NCBI GenBank assembly: GCA_964016985.1
Contig: OZ024828.1
Span: 84,708,308 to 84,772,307 of the forward strand
Source of the DNA: Anodontia alba
Lineage: Eukaryota; Mollusca; Bivalvia; Lucinida; Lucinidae
Reading direction: 5' to 3'
Length of the DNA: 64,000 nt
The position numbers and the translations under genes are program-made. This document shows, piece after piece, positions 1 through 12,400 of the stretch. Each line of letters starts with the position of its first letter. The stretch's first letter is position 1. Under the pieces are notes generated by a model. It searched no databases, had not been told where the DNA came from, and saw nothing but the letters and a program-made list of their open reading frames with translations.

Positions 1-712
1 TGGGAGGAGATGTCGTCTGAAGAATTTCAAGATGGCCACCATAGCAGGTATCTTGGATATCAGAACCAAAAGACTGTAGCATTTCTGAATCTCTATGTTG
101 CCCAAACGCCTCCCACCAAGTTTGGGCTCAATCTGACTTAGCGTTCGGAAGTAGATGTGGTTTGAAGATTTTCAAGATGGCTGTGGTTGCAATTTTAACA
201 ATATTTTATGTTGCTCCGGTGCTTCCCATCAATTTTAAGCTCAATCTGACTTACAATTCTGGAGGAGATGTTGAAAATGTGAAAAGTTAATGACAGATGG
301 ACAGACTACAGATGGATGATGGACAACAGGCCATGGCAGCCATCTTGAAATTCTTCAAATGACATCTCCCAAACTGTAAAATGGATTGAGCTGAAACCTG
401 AATGGAAGCATAGAGATTGGGAGTTGCTAAAATCATTTCATTCCAATATCCAATATAGCTGCTATGGTGGCCCTCTTGAAATTCTTGAGAGGCAGCCATT
501 TAGGATATTAGAACAGAACGATTTCAGCATTTCTGAATCTCCATGTAGCCCAAATGCCTCCCACCAAGTTTCAGCTTGATCCGACTTATGATTCTGGAGG
601 GGATGTAGAAATTGTGAAAATCTAACCACAGACAGTTGACGATGGATGGACAGGGGATGATGAACAACAGGGCATGACATAAGCTATCCTGGAGCAAAGA
701 TCCAGGTGAGCT
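1..712. repeat. Degenerate direct repeats
   Basis: Related blocks recur near 81, 204 and 532. Each has a run like CCTCCCACCAAGTTT, then CAATCTGACTTA, a GGAGGAGATGT-type run and a GACAGATGGA-type run. Copies are diverged and unevenly spaced, so this is an old tandem or segmental repeat. The short open frames here are not gene-like. Confidence 0.5.
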
Positions 713-1093
713 TAGACTCTTAAAGTCACATCCACTATCATTCATTATGAGATCCATGTTGGTGTCACAATAAACAAATTTCCCCAAGTATAAAGTTCTC
801 AGAAGAGCAAATTCTTTCCTTTTATAGTTGACCCATTTTCGGAAGGGGATTGGTGTGCAGAGTCATAAAAGTTGTCTTCCTTGTAAGAAATCTGCAGAAT
901 ATCTATCAAGTGCATACAATTCCTTCCTATATAGTTACATTATCTCATGTAAATACAATAGTTACCTTATAAATATTATATACTATATATGAACAGGTCC
1001 AAATCAGTCAAAATTTTTGAGTCCAAAGCTCCCCTTTTTCCTAAATAAAGCTGCTAATTTTGGGAGGTATGGCTTAATTCTGATAAATTTTTG

Positions 1094-1397
1094 TTTGTTT
1101 GTGTTGAGGTTTTACTGCCCAGTCAACCCAATGGGGTCATGTCAAGAGCTGTAAGTTTGCCTAACCACACTTTGACTGGACAGACTTCATCCTCTTAGGA
1201 GTAAACCAGTATTAAGCATATTATTTTGCCAGACACTGACACCTCCCTTCTTGAATTAGCAGAAGGGAGAGAATGACCAAAGGAAATATTTCATGATCAA
1301 TCTCCACATAAGAATGTTGCCAACCCGGCAGGGATTGAACCCACAATCTCCTGCTCACCAGTTGGACGCGCATCCAACTGAGGCACCAAGGCCAGCT
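1094..1397 (-). mobile_element. SINE-I copy, near full length
   Basis: On the plus strand the copy starts with the tail complement (TTTGTGTTGAGGTTTTAC) and ends with the tRNA-like head complement (CCAACTGAGGCACCAAGGCC). A degenerate B-box complement lies near 1330. The order matches the intact copy at 62244-62553. Confidence 0.8.
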
Positions 1398-1554
1398 TAA
1401 TTCTGATTAAACAAAACGTTACTTTTCATGGTTGTTTTTAAAAAGAGATAATTTATGAAACCTTTTTGTATATGAAACTGTCCGCTGAAAAGGGCAGAGC
1501 CTATCTTTGCATAAGCATGTTAGAGAGGTTCTGAAGTTGAAAGCTTAAACTTTA

Positions 1555-1830
1555 ATAACCTGTGACTATAAATAAAAAAAACTATTTTTCAGAAGTATTT
1601 TGTAATTTTTCAAGAGAAATAAGACTGTGACTATAAATAAAAAAAGAAAACTATATTTCAAAAGTATTTTTGTTAGTTTAATAATACTGTGAATAGCAAT
1701 AAAAAAAAAACTATATTTCAAAAGTATTTTTGTAATGTTTCAAGAGAAATAAGACTGTGACTATATATAAAAAGAAAACTATATTTCAAAAGTATTTTTG
1801 GGTAATTTTTTCATGAGAAATTAGACTTGA
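1555..1830. repeat. Tandem repeat, about 62-69 bp unit, four copies
   Basis: Copies start near 1560, 1625, 1687 and 1756, each with a CTGTGACTATAAATAAAA-like start and an AAAGTATTTTTGTAAT-like end. AT-rich with no coding signal. Confidence 0.75.
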
Positions 1831-1975
1831 CATTTCATTCAAACAGTCTCTAAATAAAAGAATTTGAAGGAAATGTTTATAAAACATTCAAACTTGTGAC
1901 CCCTGGATTAGGCAGTCAGGTGTGCTACCAACTGAATCATGGAGTCTGGCTAAACTAGTTTTACTTAATTTAACC

Positions 1976-2392
1976 AGGGCGCCATAGCACAGTAGGTAGC
2001 ATGTCTGATTGCAGATCCAGGAATCACGATTTCAAACCCTAGCTAAGCCACGTAACTTTCGTGGAGATTGATCATGAAATAATTTCTACTGCTATTCTCT
2101 CTCTTCCACTGATTAACCCTTAAAGCGCCAAGCAAAATTTGTAGCAGATAACATTCAATTTTTTTTTTTTTTATTTTTCAGAAAAAACAAGTCTTGATAA
2201 TTCATGTGAATTGTCTGCTTGGAAGACGATTCACATGAAATATCAAGACTTGTTTTCATCTGAAAATAATAAAAAAAAAATCAAAATTGTCGTCTGCTTT
2301 AGTCATGATTGGCGCTTTAAGGGTTGAAAAGTTGTCAATTCCAGGCGAAGGTATGTGCACAAGTATGGGTTAACTGATAAGAGGACTAAGCT
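1976..2392 (+). mobile_element. SINE-I copy split by a MITE
   Basis: The left part (1976-2112) runs from a diverged tRNA-like head through CGTGGAGATTGATCATGAAA to the CTCTTCCACTGA segment. The right part (about 2329-2392) resumes with GTTGTCAATTCCAGGCGAA and GGTTAACTGATAAGAGGACT. Between them lies a palindromic element, so the SINE is older. The 3' tail is missing. Confidence 0.7.
2113..2328. mobile_element. MITE-A2, TTAA-type palindromic element
   Basis: The ends are inverted: TTAACCCTTAAAGCGCCA on the left and TTGGCGCTTTAAGGGTT on the right. The centre is a near-perfect hairpin containing TTCATGTGAATTGTCTGCTT. A TTAA at the end, also seen in the copy at 46495-46646, suggests piggyBac-like mobilisation. 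It interrupts a SINE-I. Confidence 0.75.
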
Positions 2393-2929
2393 TTCACAGT
2401 ACAGGGGTCATCCTAGAGGGTGATTTGTGAGAAAAAGTCTCCATAAACTGGCTGACCTCCCTATCTTGAACTGAGGGAGAAGTGAAAATGTATAGAATGT
2501 ATAGGAAAATCCAAAATTTGGACCAAAACTTCTCCCTGAAATCCTGAAATTGCCGCAAAACTTCTCCCTCTCTGAAAGCTCTAGGATGACCCCTGGATAG
2601 GAACTATGTGAATAGGTTAAATGATCACAATCATTATGACCCTAATGGTTGAATGAGCTATAAAACCTCAACTCAAACAAATACTAAACTGAAATCTCTT
2701 CCTTAATTCAGATGCACCTCAAATTTACAAATATGTGCTCAGTCTGTGCAGGGTACTTGACCTCATCAATCTGAGTGTTTGAGAGAAAAGTATCATTTTA
2801 CCCTTTTTATGACATCTTCTTCTTGTCCCCCATACCAACAGATACATTTGAAACAGAAACCAATAACTCTCCAGTGATTTTCTGAAGAAAAAAATGAAAA
2901 ACATGTACATCACCACTCATATCACTTGG

Positions 2930-3135
2930 ACTTAATGCATAGCATGCTGGGTATTCAGCAGACAACATTTTGAAAAAATACTTTTTTTTTTTATATTTTT
3001 CCCAGAAAAAAAAAGATTTTGACATTTCATACAAATTGTCTCTTTAGGAGACAGTTTGCATGAAATGTCAAACCTATTTTCTGGGAAAAACAAGAATAGC
3101 AATTTGTCTGCTGAATTTGCCAAGAGTTTGCTAAA
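2930..3135. mobile_element. MITE-A palindromic element
   Basis: It starts with a GCATGCTGGGTATTCAGCAG block and ends with a CTGCTGAATTTGCCAAGAG block. In the middle, TTTCATACAAATTGTCTC pairs with GAGACAGTTTGCATGAAA. Same plan as copies at 4205, 6541, 13866, 46277, 53755 and 54105. Apparent open frames on both strands are by-products of the palindrome. Confidence 0.75.
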
Positions 3136-4204
3136 AGTCAGCAAATTGCATAATTTTTGCCCTAAATATTCAGAGATGTGGCTGAGCAAACAGCATAGAC
3201 TAGATCAAGTAACTCTTTTGAGCAGTTTGATGTGGGTCTGCACTGTTTGTCATTTGATTAAATGTTAAATGGACATCTGACGCCAGATAATTAAATGGAC
3301 ATGATCAAAAGTTGGCACAAATACAGTAAGTGATACATGACCAACTATGAGAATTTTCAGACATTTAGGAAAACTACAGTATCTGGGCACCAAATTATTA
3401 TGTGAGTTATGTAAAGTAAAATCAAGACAAAATATTTAGACATAAACGTCTAATTACCGGCGCAAATTTTGTTCATGTTTACATAGAGATATGGGACAAT
3501 GGTATACTAAAGTTAAATAAATTTTCAATGTAACAGGTAAAATCGAACAACAATATGATTCTTTAACTTTCACTGCCACAGGCAATAATAATAGGCTTTT
3601 GCAAACAGGGGAGATCCAGATGAGATGGCTCATATGAGATGGCTCATCTGGATCTACGCTGTTTGACATTCAGTCTTTCAACTTTATGTATAAACTTCTT
3701 TTCAAGTAATAGTTTGTTAAAAAAGAAAAGCAGACAACAATGTCGTCTGAAATTTGGCACCGAAAGAGTTAATGTTTGCTTTTATTAAGCTTTATGAAAT
3801 TTCTTGATTGAAATGAAAATAAAATAGACATTAATCTGTTTATAACAGAGTTTGTAATAAGATTTTTTCTTTATATTTGCTGAGATTGTCAAAAACCGAC
3901 GATCCCGGCAAATATAAAAAGTCCTTAGTGAGCTAATAGAACACGTTCCCATATGTAAAAATCCAAAGCTATATTAAAAAACCAGTGCAATTCACGCGCC
4001 GGTCAATAATGTGAATGCAAAGCATATGTGGGCAACAAAGGCCCAGACTATCCTATGTAGACATGCCTTTGCTGTCCGCTTAAAAGCACCAAGTACTTGT
4101 ATTTACCAAGGTCTACCATAGCTTTGAAGCTATAGGAATAGTAGGAGTCAGAGCCCACCATGTCTTGGGTTATAGCATATGAAAAGAGAGACCCAATTCT
4201 CTTC
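3136..4204. other. Intergenic DNA, weak palindromes only
   Basis: A MITE-C-like fragment (GTGGGTCTGCACTGTTTGTC) lies near 3230. A short palindrome round GATCCAGATGAGATGGCTCA lies at 3605-3662, and a MITE-A2-like end (GTCGTCTGAAATTTGGCACC) near 3742. I see nothing gene-like from 3780 to 4204. Confidence 0.4.
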
Positions 4205-4418
4205 TTCTGTAGCCTTTAACACTAAGCACTCTTGGTAAAATTTTTAACACAGACAAAAAAAAATCTTATTTTCCCAGAAAAAAGGATTTGTTATTTCATG
4301 CAAATTGTCTCCTAAGGAGACAATTTGCATGAAATGTCAAATCCTGTTTTCTGGAAAAAATCAGAAAAATATCACCATTTTGTCGTCTGCTAAATTAGCC
4401 AAGTGAGTGGTAAAGGTT
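4205..4418. mobile_element. MITE-A palindromic element
   Basis: The central hairpin pairs TTTCATGCAAATTGTCTCC with GGAGACAATTTGCATGAAA. The right end has GTCGTCTGCTAAATTAGCC and then GTAAAGGTTAA. A clean family member. Confidence 0.8.
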
Positions 4419-4678
4419 AAACTTAACCTAGAGAGTACTCAGCTACTCCTGGATGATTTTCAGGTGAAAATCTCTATTTTCAGCTATTGATCTGAGCTGG
4501 ACTTGAACTGAAACTCTTCAGCACCACAGACAAATGCTCTAACCACTCATCTATGGAGCCTTATGGGCTGCCAATGGCAAGGATGTTATCCTCAAGGTCT
4601 GGTTTTGTCTAAATAAGTCATTACAACAACAAGAAAATCAAATATGGCAACAATGATCAATGGACCAGAATCATTTTC

Positions 4679-4905
4679 TTTTAACCTATTGTAGACTGAC
4701 TAAACTCCACCACACTACCGGTATATATTGGAAGAGTCCAATTTCAATTTTAGGTATGCTATGTGACTTAGATAATCCTAGAGAAAAATGGCTAAACTAT
4801 TTGCAAACAGTGGAGACCCTGATCAGATGCCACATTGTATCTTATCTGGGACTGAACCATTTGTCAATTACCCTTTTTGGGGTCTCCAGACTAATTATGA
4901 TAATG
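4679..4905. mobile_element. MITE-D, TTAA-type element
   Basis: It begins TTAACCTATTGTAGACTGA and ends with GGGGTCTCCAGACTAATTA. Inside are the family blocks AGAGTCCAATTTCAATTTTA and CAAACAGTGGAGACCCTGAT. Intact relatives are at 9235-9453 and 60253-60480. Confidence 0.75.
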
Positions 4906-5164
4906 ATGAGTTGATGCTTTACCTCCCTTTCAACACTACTTAAGACATACCAAGATGAAGGAATAGTGATAATGAAATGCTCTGTGCAATGAAGCACAAT
5001 ACTATTATGCCCTGAATTCCACCTCCAAATAGATTAGAACCCTAGATCTTGTGGTTTATGCCCTTTTATAGAACTGCTTCATTTCAGTATCATGTCCAGA
5101 CACACTGAAACAATACTTCAACCAGTGACATAATACTGATATGGGTGCAATCAAGTCCTAGTTC

Positions 5165-5910
5165 TTCTTTCTAAAGTTGAAACAATTCACTGAAATGGTA
5201 TTGTATCATGATACTTTTTCTGACAATATGCGCATTGTATCATGCAGCTAGTATCAGGATACCTGATGATACGCCTAAAAGTACAATTTCCAAGGAAAAT
5301 GATAGCTTTAACATATTACAAAGATCTAAAATTTTACTGAAATACACTGATCACTTATATGACAAACAGAGGAATCTTACACAGGAATTGTTACACAAGA
5401 ATGAATCTCTGAGATGGTTTTGAACCTGTTTTCCAAGAGTATTAAAACTTTCAAGCTGTGACTGATGCATGAAAATAGTATTGCGAAAAGTATCGTATCG
5501 TGAGGCAAGTATCATGATATGTATTGTATTGTGAGATATGTTTGTGTTGAGGTTTTACGGCCCAGTCAACCCAATAGGGTCATGTTGAGCGCAGTCAGTT
5601 TACCTAACCATACATTTACTGGGCAGGCTTAGTCCTAAGCGGTTAACCAGTATTGTGCACATTCTTTTGCCAGAAACTGACAACTGCCCTTCTTGAATCA
5701 GAGGAAGGGATGACTGTATCATTACAGCCCTACTTCTTCCTTCCTAATTAAAATGAGCATCAAGTGAAAGAGAAGCTTTTTTTAGAAGGTCTTATTTATG
5801 ATCCGGTTGAGGATCAAACCTGCAACCTCCCAATCCAAAGGCAGACTGACCCTACAACCTGCCAATCCAAAGGCAAATGTTCCGCCAACTGAGCCACTCA
5901 GATGTGAACA
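5165..5910. mobile_element. Palindromic element, truncated SINE-I and a second tRNA-like SINE fragment
   Basis: An imperfect inverted repeat (GGTATTGTATCATGATAC and ATCATGATATGTATTGTA) spans about 5193-5530. A minus-strand SINE-I tail half follows at 5539-5713. Then a different tRNA-like stretch at about 5750-5907 carries GAGGATCAAACC, a B-box complement, and ACTGAGCCACTC. The boundaries between the three are approximate. Confidence 0.5.
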
Positions 5911-6054
5911 GAGAATACTCCACTGATCATCTAATCCAAATTTTTGCTTTTAAGCAGGTATTATAGTGTACTTAATTTGAGTAATTAGCAGTCTTCTCAT
6001 TAGAGAAGATTAAAATTGCAGATTAAATTGCCTCCTGCTCTTCCAGCATGGCCT

Positions 6055-6236
6055 TCTACATTTAACTCTAAAAGTATCAATGATAACTGCAGCAGACAAG
6101 AGTTTCAATTTTTTTTTTCATTATTTTTCAACGGAACTAAGTCTGGACATTTAATGTGAATCATCTGTCAAGCAGATGAATGTTGAAAATAGAATGTAGT
6201 CCTCTACAAATTTTGCTTGGCACTTTATGGGTTAAA
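6055..6236. mobile_element. Diverged MITE-A2
   Basis: CAGCAGACAAGAGTTTCAAT sits on the left, and CTACAAATTTTGCTTGGCAC with a GGGTTAA end on the right. The central hairpin is partly lost (AATCATCTGTCAAGCAGATG). Confidence 0.6.
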
Positions 6237-6318
6237 CCTTCTTAAATCTCAGTCTTTAATTTTTGCATGCACATTAGGCCCTCTTGTTTGCTTGATTAAG
6301 ATTATTTATTTTTCTTAC

Positions 6319-6499
6319 AAATTTTCATCTTCAAGAATATCCAGCTGAAATTCAAATGCTCCACACACAACACCTGGAGTCTGTATACATTTGGCAGCAG
6401 TCTTGTCAAACTTCTTAGGCAGTTTTGTGTCAGCATGAAGAAATAACAGATAGTCACCTAATGTTGCTTCTGCTCCCTGGATCAGCTGCTGACCTCGAC
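6319..6499 (-). CDS. Transferase gene, exon 7
   Basis: The acceptor ATCTTCCAG precedes the exon, which enters in phase 1 and completes a glycine codon. It encodes RGQQLIQGAEATLGDYLLF followed by the LHADT motif. The donor is TT|GTAAGA. Reading through instead would hit TAA at once, giving a truncated glycosyltransferase domain. Confidence 0.85.
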
Positions 6500-9400
6500 C
6501 TGGAAGATTCATACACCAGCCATAAACATCTCAAGTTAACTTTTACCACTCTCTGGGCTAATTCAGCAGACCACACATTGATGATGTTTATCTTGTTTTT
6601 CTAGAAAACAGGATCTGACATTTCATGCAAAATGTCTCCATTGGAGACAATTTGCATGAAATGTCAAAACCTGTTTTCTGGGGAAAATTAGAAAAATATT
6701 TCAATATGTCATCTGCTGAATTTTTTTTCTACCCAAAGCGTTAAAGGGAACAGTCAAAAAGTATTCTTGTAACTTTTGCCCCAAAACATATCTTATGGGT
6801 ACCTACGAGGGATGTTCGAAAAGAATTGCTTATTTCTATCTGGAGACTTCAAATTTCTAGTTAGCCCAAAAGTACTCATTTCATGCCCTCGAAGTACTCC
6901 CCGTGGCTAGAAATGCAAAGTTTCAGCCGATGTATCCACTTCTTGAAGGCGTCACGGTACGCTGATTTGGGCACAGTAATAAGGTACTGATGAATGGCAG
7001 ATCCAAGTGGCTGTCGGGACTGGTATTTCCGCCCAGCAAAGAATGCTTTAAATTTCGGAAACAAAAAGAAATCACATGGGGCAAGGTCTGGGGAATACGG
7101 GGGGTGAGGCAAAACAGTTACTTTTTCTTTCTTCAAAAACGCTGTAACTACTGCGGAGGTATGAGGGCTTGGGGCATTGTCATGTAGAAGACGGACATGT
7201 TTAAAACCAGTGGCTTGACTTGTGTTGGGGTTTAACGACACGTCAACCCTTGAGGGTCATTTTGTGTCGTCTCCCAGAGAAAGGGAGAAAAGAGATAGAA
7301 GAGAGAGTAGAGGAGATGAAAGAGAGGGGCAGGGAAGAAAGAGGAACAGGAATGAAAGTGAAGAAACAGAAGAAATAAAAACATTCCCCCCTCTACCCTT
7401 ACCCACTACAAGGATAGCAGGCCTTGCCCAACTGTACGCCGATATCAGTTGGACGCCCCAGTGATGTAAGATACACAGCACCTTCGCACCACCCGACCAC
7501 CCCCAAAACCAGTGGCAGGGCGTCGTTTCTGATAATACTTTTTCAGTTGCTTCAGTACTACATCTTTGTAGTACTTTCCAGTGATGCTTTTGCCCTTTTT
7601 CACTGGCACTTTTATTGCGACTCCTTCACCAGAGAAGAAGATTGCATACAAAACCTTCTTTGTATTCAAAGAACGTTTGGCAATTATTGGGTGTTTGCTG
7701 TGTTTAGTGACCCAGATCTTATTGCTAACCTTTTTGACTGGCTCAAAATAATGGACCCAGGTTTCATCACCTGTGACGACATTGGCAAACTACTTTTTGT
7801 CATATTTTGGAAACATTTGAAGCAGCTTTTTGGCCACTTTAACCCGTTGCCTCTTTTGCTCATCAGTCAACAGATGTGGCACCCATCTAGCAGAAATCTT
7901 TCTGGCTTTCAAATGCTTCTTCAAAATAAGGTGAACTGTTGAAAGTGATATGCCTACCTTTCGTGCAATATCACGAACTGTAAATCTGGCATCTCCTTCA
8001 ATGATTTCCTTTATTTTGGAAACGATTTCTTTACGAGATGCAGATTTTGGCCTACCTGATTTCGGTGCATTTTGATGGACTCTACACCAGAATCAAATTT
8101 CTTTTTCCACCGCCGAACTGTGTCATAAGACACACAAGAAGGTCCAAAAGCAGTAGAAATTTCAGTCATCAGCTTCTTCAAAGAACAACCAAGTTTTGAG
8201 CGAGCTTTGATGTAAGCCCGTATTTCATCTTTTTTGTCGACGCTTCTACTAACCATTTTTACTGCAGTGGTCAATGACTGCGTGTATTCAAATGGCAAAT
8301 TTTATGTCTTACACTTAGTCTAACATGTACATTTATACACCATTGTGTAGATATTGAATAGCCCTATACAGGTATGTATTGGTTTTTATCGTGCCCCACG
8401 TGGATATCGAGCTAGAGGACAATAAGCAATTCATTTCGAACATCCCTCGTATTAGAATCATTTCCATGATGATTTCCATCTGCTGCTATTATCTGCTCTA
8501 CTCTTGATCATTTTAAGTGGCACATGATATGTATCTGATGCTATTATCTGCTTTACTCTTGATCTTTTAAAGTGGCACATGATATATGTCTGATAACTAT
8601 CAGATGCTATTATCTGCTTTACTCTTGATCTTTTAAAGTGGCACATGATATATGTCTGATAACTATCAGATGCTATTATCTGCTTTACTCTTGATATTTT
8701 AAAGTGGCACATGATATATGTCTGATAACTATCAGATGCTATTATCTGCTTTACTCTTGATCTTTTAAAGTGGCACATGGTATATGTCTGATAACTATCA
8801 GATGCTATTATCTGCTTTACTCTTGATCTTTTAAAGTGGCACATGATATATGTCTGATAACTATCAGATGCTATTATCTGCTTTACTCTTGATCTTTTAA
8901 AGTGGCACATGATATATGTCTGATAACTATCAGATGCTATTATCTGCTTTACTCTTGATATTTTAAACAGCACATGATATATGTCTGATAATTATCTGAT
9001 GTTGTCTATTACCTGGTTTACTCTTGATCACTTTAAGTGAGACAGGATATGTTTCAGATAATGTCTCTACTACTGTAACAGTGTTGTCTGTGCTGCCACC
9101 ATCACTTACAATGATCTCATGAATGTTGTTGATATCACTACAACTCTGTAAAGAGAAACTGTACATGAGACTTCAAGGCTCAATATCTTTTAAGGGGAAT
9201 AAATACACCTACAAGGGAAATAAATTCTACCATTAACCCATTGTATACTGAATAGATTCTCCCATACTATATATTTGAAGAGTCCAATTTCAATTTTAGG
9301 TATGTCCGGCTATGAGATTTATATATTCCTAAATGGCTAAACTGTTTGCAAACAGTGGAGACCCTGATCAGACGCTGTGTTCTGCAGTGTCTGAGCTGGG

Positions 9401-12400
9401 TCTGCACTGTTTGCCAATTACCCTTTTACAGGTCTCCTGACTGCAATGGGTTTAGAACTGAGCCAGCGCACAACACACACAATAAGACTTGGGCCACCAG
9501 CAAAGACTCAAATCAACCTGCGCAACCACACAGCACGGCAATGGTTCTCTTTTATCCTTCTTTGGAAAGCCTGGAGTATATAGAATTCACATGCAATCAG
9601 CAAAGACTCTGATCAGACTGCACAGATGTGCAGGCTGATCCGAGTCTTCGCTGGTTGCACAAGTTTTACAGTAGATTTTGTCCTGTACTAGCTCAATTTA
9701 TTTTCTCACAATATTTAGTTACAGATTTACTTCACAAGAATACAGCTTATCTCTTCCAGTGTTTTGGCAGTTAGCACTTGTTCAAGGAATTTCATCTTCA
9801 TATCTCTACAAATTCATTACTTCAGCATTTGTACACCTCTGTCTGGCATCAACTTAAGGTGGAATGAAATATTGGTTTCAATGATATGTGTTAAACATCA
9901 ACAAAAACATAGATGAAGAAATTCAAGACATGCTCTTTTCCCTGTTTTTAGACAATTAAGACTTTAGAAATGTTTCAGGCTTACTTATACAGTGAACCCT
10001 CATTGCGACAACAGCATTTGTTCACAAAAATGTTCCCATTATAATGAATTTGCTGTTGTAAAGAATCCTTAATGGACTGAATGATATGTAAGAAAGGCCT
10101 TGTTTTATTTTTATTTCCTCATAGAATATATGTTTTGGATATTTGTTAGAACTGCCTCTCCGAGGTGATTCTAACAAATATCCAAAACATATGTTGCTTG
10201 AAGATATTATGCAATGTTTTTGCATAATTTCTCATTAACCGTAACCTCTTGAGCAAATGTTTCATGACATTCAAATTGTCATTATAACTAATTTTGTCAT
10301 TGTATCAAGTGCCGGTATAAAGAGGGTTGACTATATATCTAAAATCAGCTTTGTGCAATAAAATCAATCAAGCATTAATGTTTTTGTTTTAGCATGGTTT
10401 GGAAATAGGATGAAAGTTTGGGCCTGGTCAATAATTTTGGAACCAGAGGTATATTCAGCATCAAAATGATTTGTTGTAAAATGAATAATCTTTGCAAAAA
10501 GTTTATCCTGTCTAAGAAACTGAAATAAGCCAAAGCAAATAAAAACTGACTTATTCTATTTAACCTATTTAGACAGACATTGAAGACCAAGATCAAACAG
10601 ACCATAGATATAGAGGGCTCACTCTACCTGGGTCTTCATTGTCTGTATATAGTAAATGTCCTAAAATTTCATAATTCGAAGTTTCTCATAAATTAATAGC
10701 CTATGGAAACTGCATCCCAGATCAGATTTCTCCTTCAGGAGCAGCCTGATCAGAATATACACTGCTTGATATTGCACTAAGTATTTTAAGAAACTGCATA
10801 AAAAGTAAAATTTTGCCAAAAACAGTATGGAATAAAGTGTTAAAAACTGTAGGACATTTCCTGTATGTCTTAAGGGGATTTGATAACTCAGTAGATTTTC
10901 CACAAATTTGTGGCAAGAGTGATAAGTATTGTGACTTCCTGTTTCCTGCACACCAGGCCCCTTCCAAAAAGGGATTTTTGAATAGGTGGTTTGAACGAGT
11001 ATCCTTGGCATACATTAACCTGGATGTTAATCAAAAATATGATGATGATGATGATGTTGTTGTAAGAAATTTGTTTGTGTTGAGGTTTTAAGGCCCAGTA
11101 AACCCAATGGGGTCATGTTGAGCACGGGCAGTTTTACCTAACCACACTTTTACTGGGCAGGCTTAGTCTTCTAAGGAGTTAACCAGTGTTGTGCCCATTC
11201 TTTTGCCAGAAACTGACAACTGCCCTTCTTAAATCAGCAGACGGGAGAGAATAACAGTTGAAAAATCTCATGATCAATCTCCACTAAAGAATGTTGCCAA
11301 CCAGGCAGTGTCGGATGTGCATCCAACTGAGCCACTGAGGTCGGCCTGGCGATGTAACAAAGATATCTGTCTGGATATTCCTGCTAAGTTAAGAGAAGAT
11401 ATGATTTATTTAAAGTTGGAAAGTTATACAACAATTTAACATAAACTTTGAACTTTTGAACTGACTACAGTAAATGTCCTAAATTTTGAACATTTTATTC
11501 CATATTTGTTTGGCCTAAATTTTGCTTTTTATGCAGTTGTTTCTTAAAATACTTAGCAGAATGGCAAATAGTGTAGACCTGATCAGACTGCTCCAATCAG
11601 GGTCTGCACTGTTTGCATATGCCATTTTGGCAGGCCCTTTGGAGTACAAAACTTTAGGATATTTACCATACTAAGTAAATCTATATAACATAGCTACAGA
11701 TAAGAAGGGGTATCCACATAATATTTTTCTTATTTCATAATAATACATATGTTGTGGGTACTCATTAGAAGTGCCTCGCCGAGGCGCTTCTAATGAGTAC
11801 CCACAAACATATGTTTTTATTGAGAAATAAGAAAGATATCAGCATTTTTTGGATGAAAAAAGCACCTTATCTGTTGCTATGATATAAGACACCTTTTTAA
11901 AACGTAAAGCAGTAGTTTTCTTATTTCTCCATGAAAACATACGCTGTGGTGCTCATACTTCTAATGATTACCACTGCATATGTTTTCATGGTGAAATAAG
12001 AAAAATATTATGTGGCTATCCACTCTTATCTGGAGCTATGCTACTAATAACAAAAGTGTAAAATCAGTAAATCGAGGGCTGAGCTGTAGCAAGTCAGATG
12101 GTTGTTTTTCCCAATACTAAATCTCCTCACCATGAAGGCATTATGAAGATTACAACATTTCTTTCTGTAAACAATGGAAATTTAGGTGTCATTGCTCGTA
12201 TGAGCAATGGCACCTAAATTTGCATTGTTTACAAAGGGATCAAAGTTGCCCAAAAACAAGGGTTTCAAAAATATGTTTGTGCTACTACAGTCTTGCGCTC
12301 AACCCTCGAAATATAAAGCTGCTATAATGATTAAACAGAAGTTAATGGCAAGAGTCATCAAAAATACATACAAATACATGCCATAAAAGCTAGCTAACAA

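Larger units (their letters stand above)
6806..8449 (-). mobile_element. Mariner element, copy 1, inactive
   Basis: Inverted ends start CGAGGGATGTTCGAAA and finish TTTCGAACATCCCTCG, flanked by TA at 6804-6805 and 8450-8451. Without its nested insertion the element is about 1342 bp, the same as copy 2 at 55666-57006. The minus strand carries a decayed transposase. A 290-bp SINE-II splits it. Confidence 0.93.

Noticed and set aside
6315..6318. True stop codon of the transferase gene at TAA
   Set aside because: It would cut the glycosyltransferase domain well before its usual end, and TT|GTAAGA is a good donor there. Not excluded without transcripts.
7424..7942. 172-codon plus-strand open frame
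   Set aside because: It runs antisense across SINE-II and the mariner transposase and has no protein features of its own.
8458..8973. 171-codon open frame on the minus strand
   Set aside because: It is the 66-bp minisatellite read in a frame that stays open because 66 is divisible by three. It has no start context, no domain, and is out of frame with the neighbouring exon.
8485..9012. CRISPR-like array
   Set aside because: Units are contiguous without unique spacers and derive from an exon end; the context is an animal intron.
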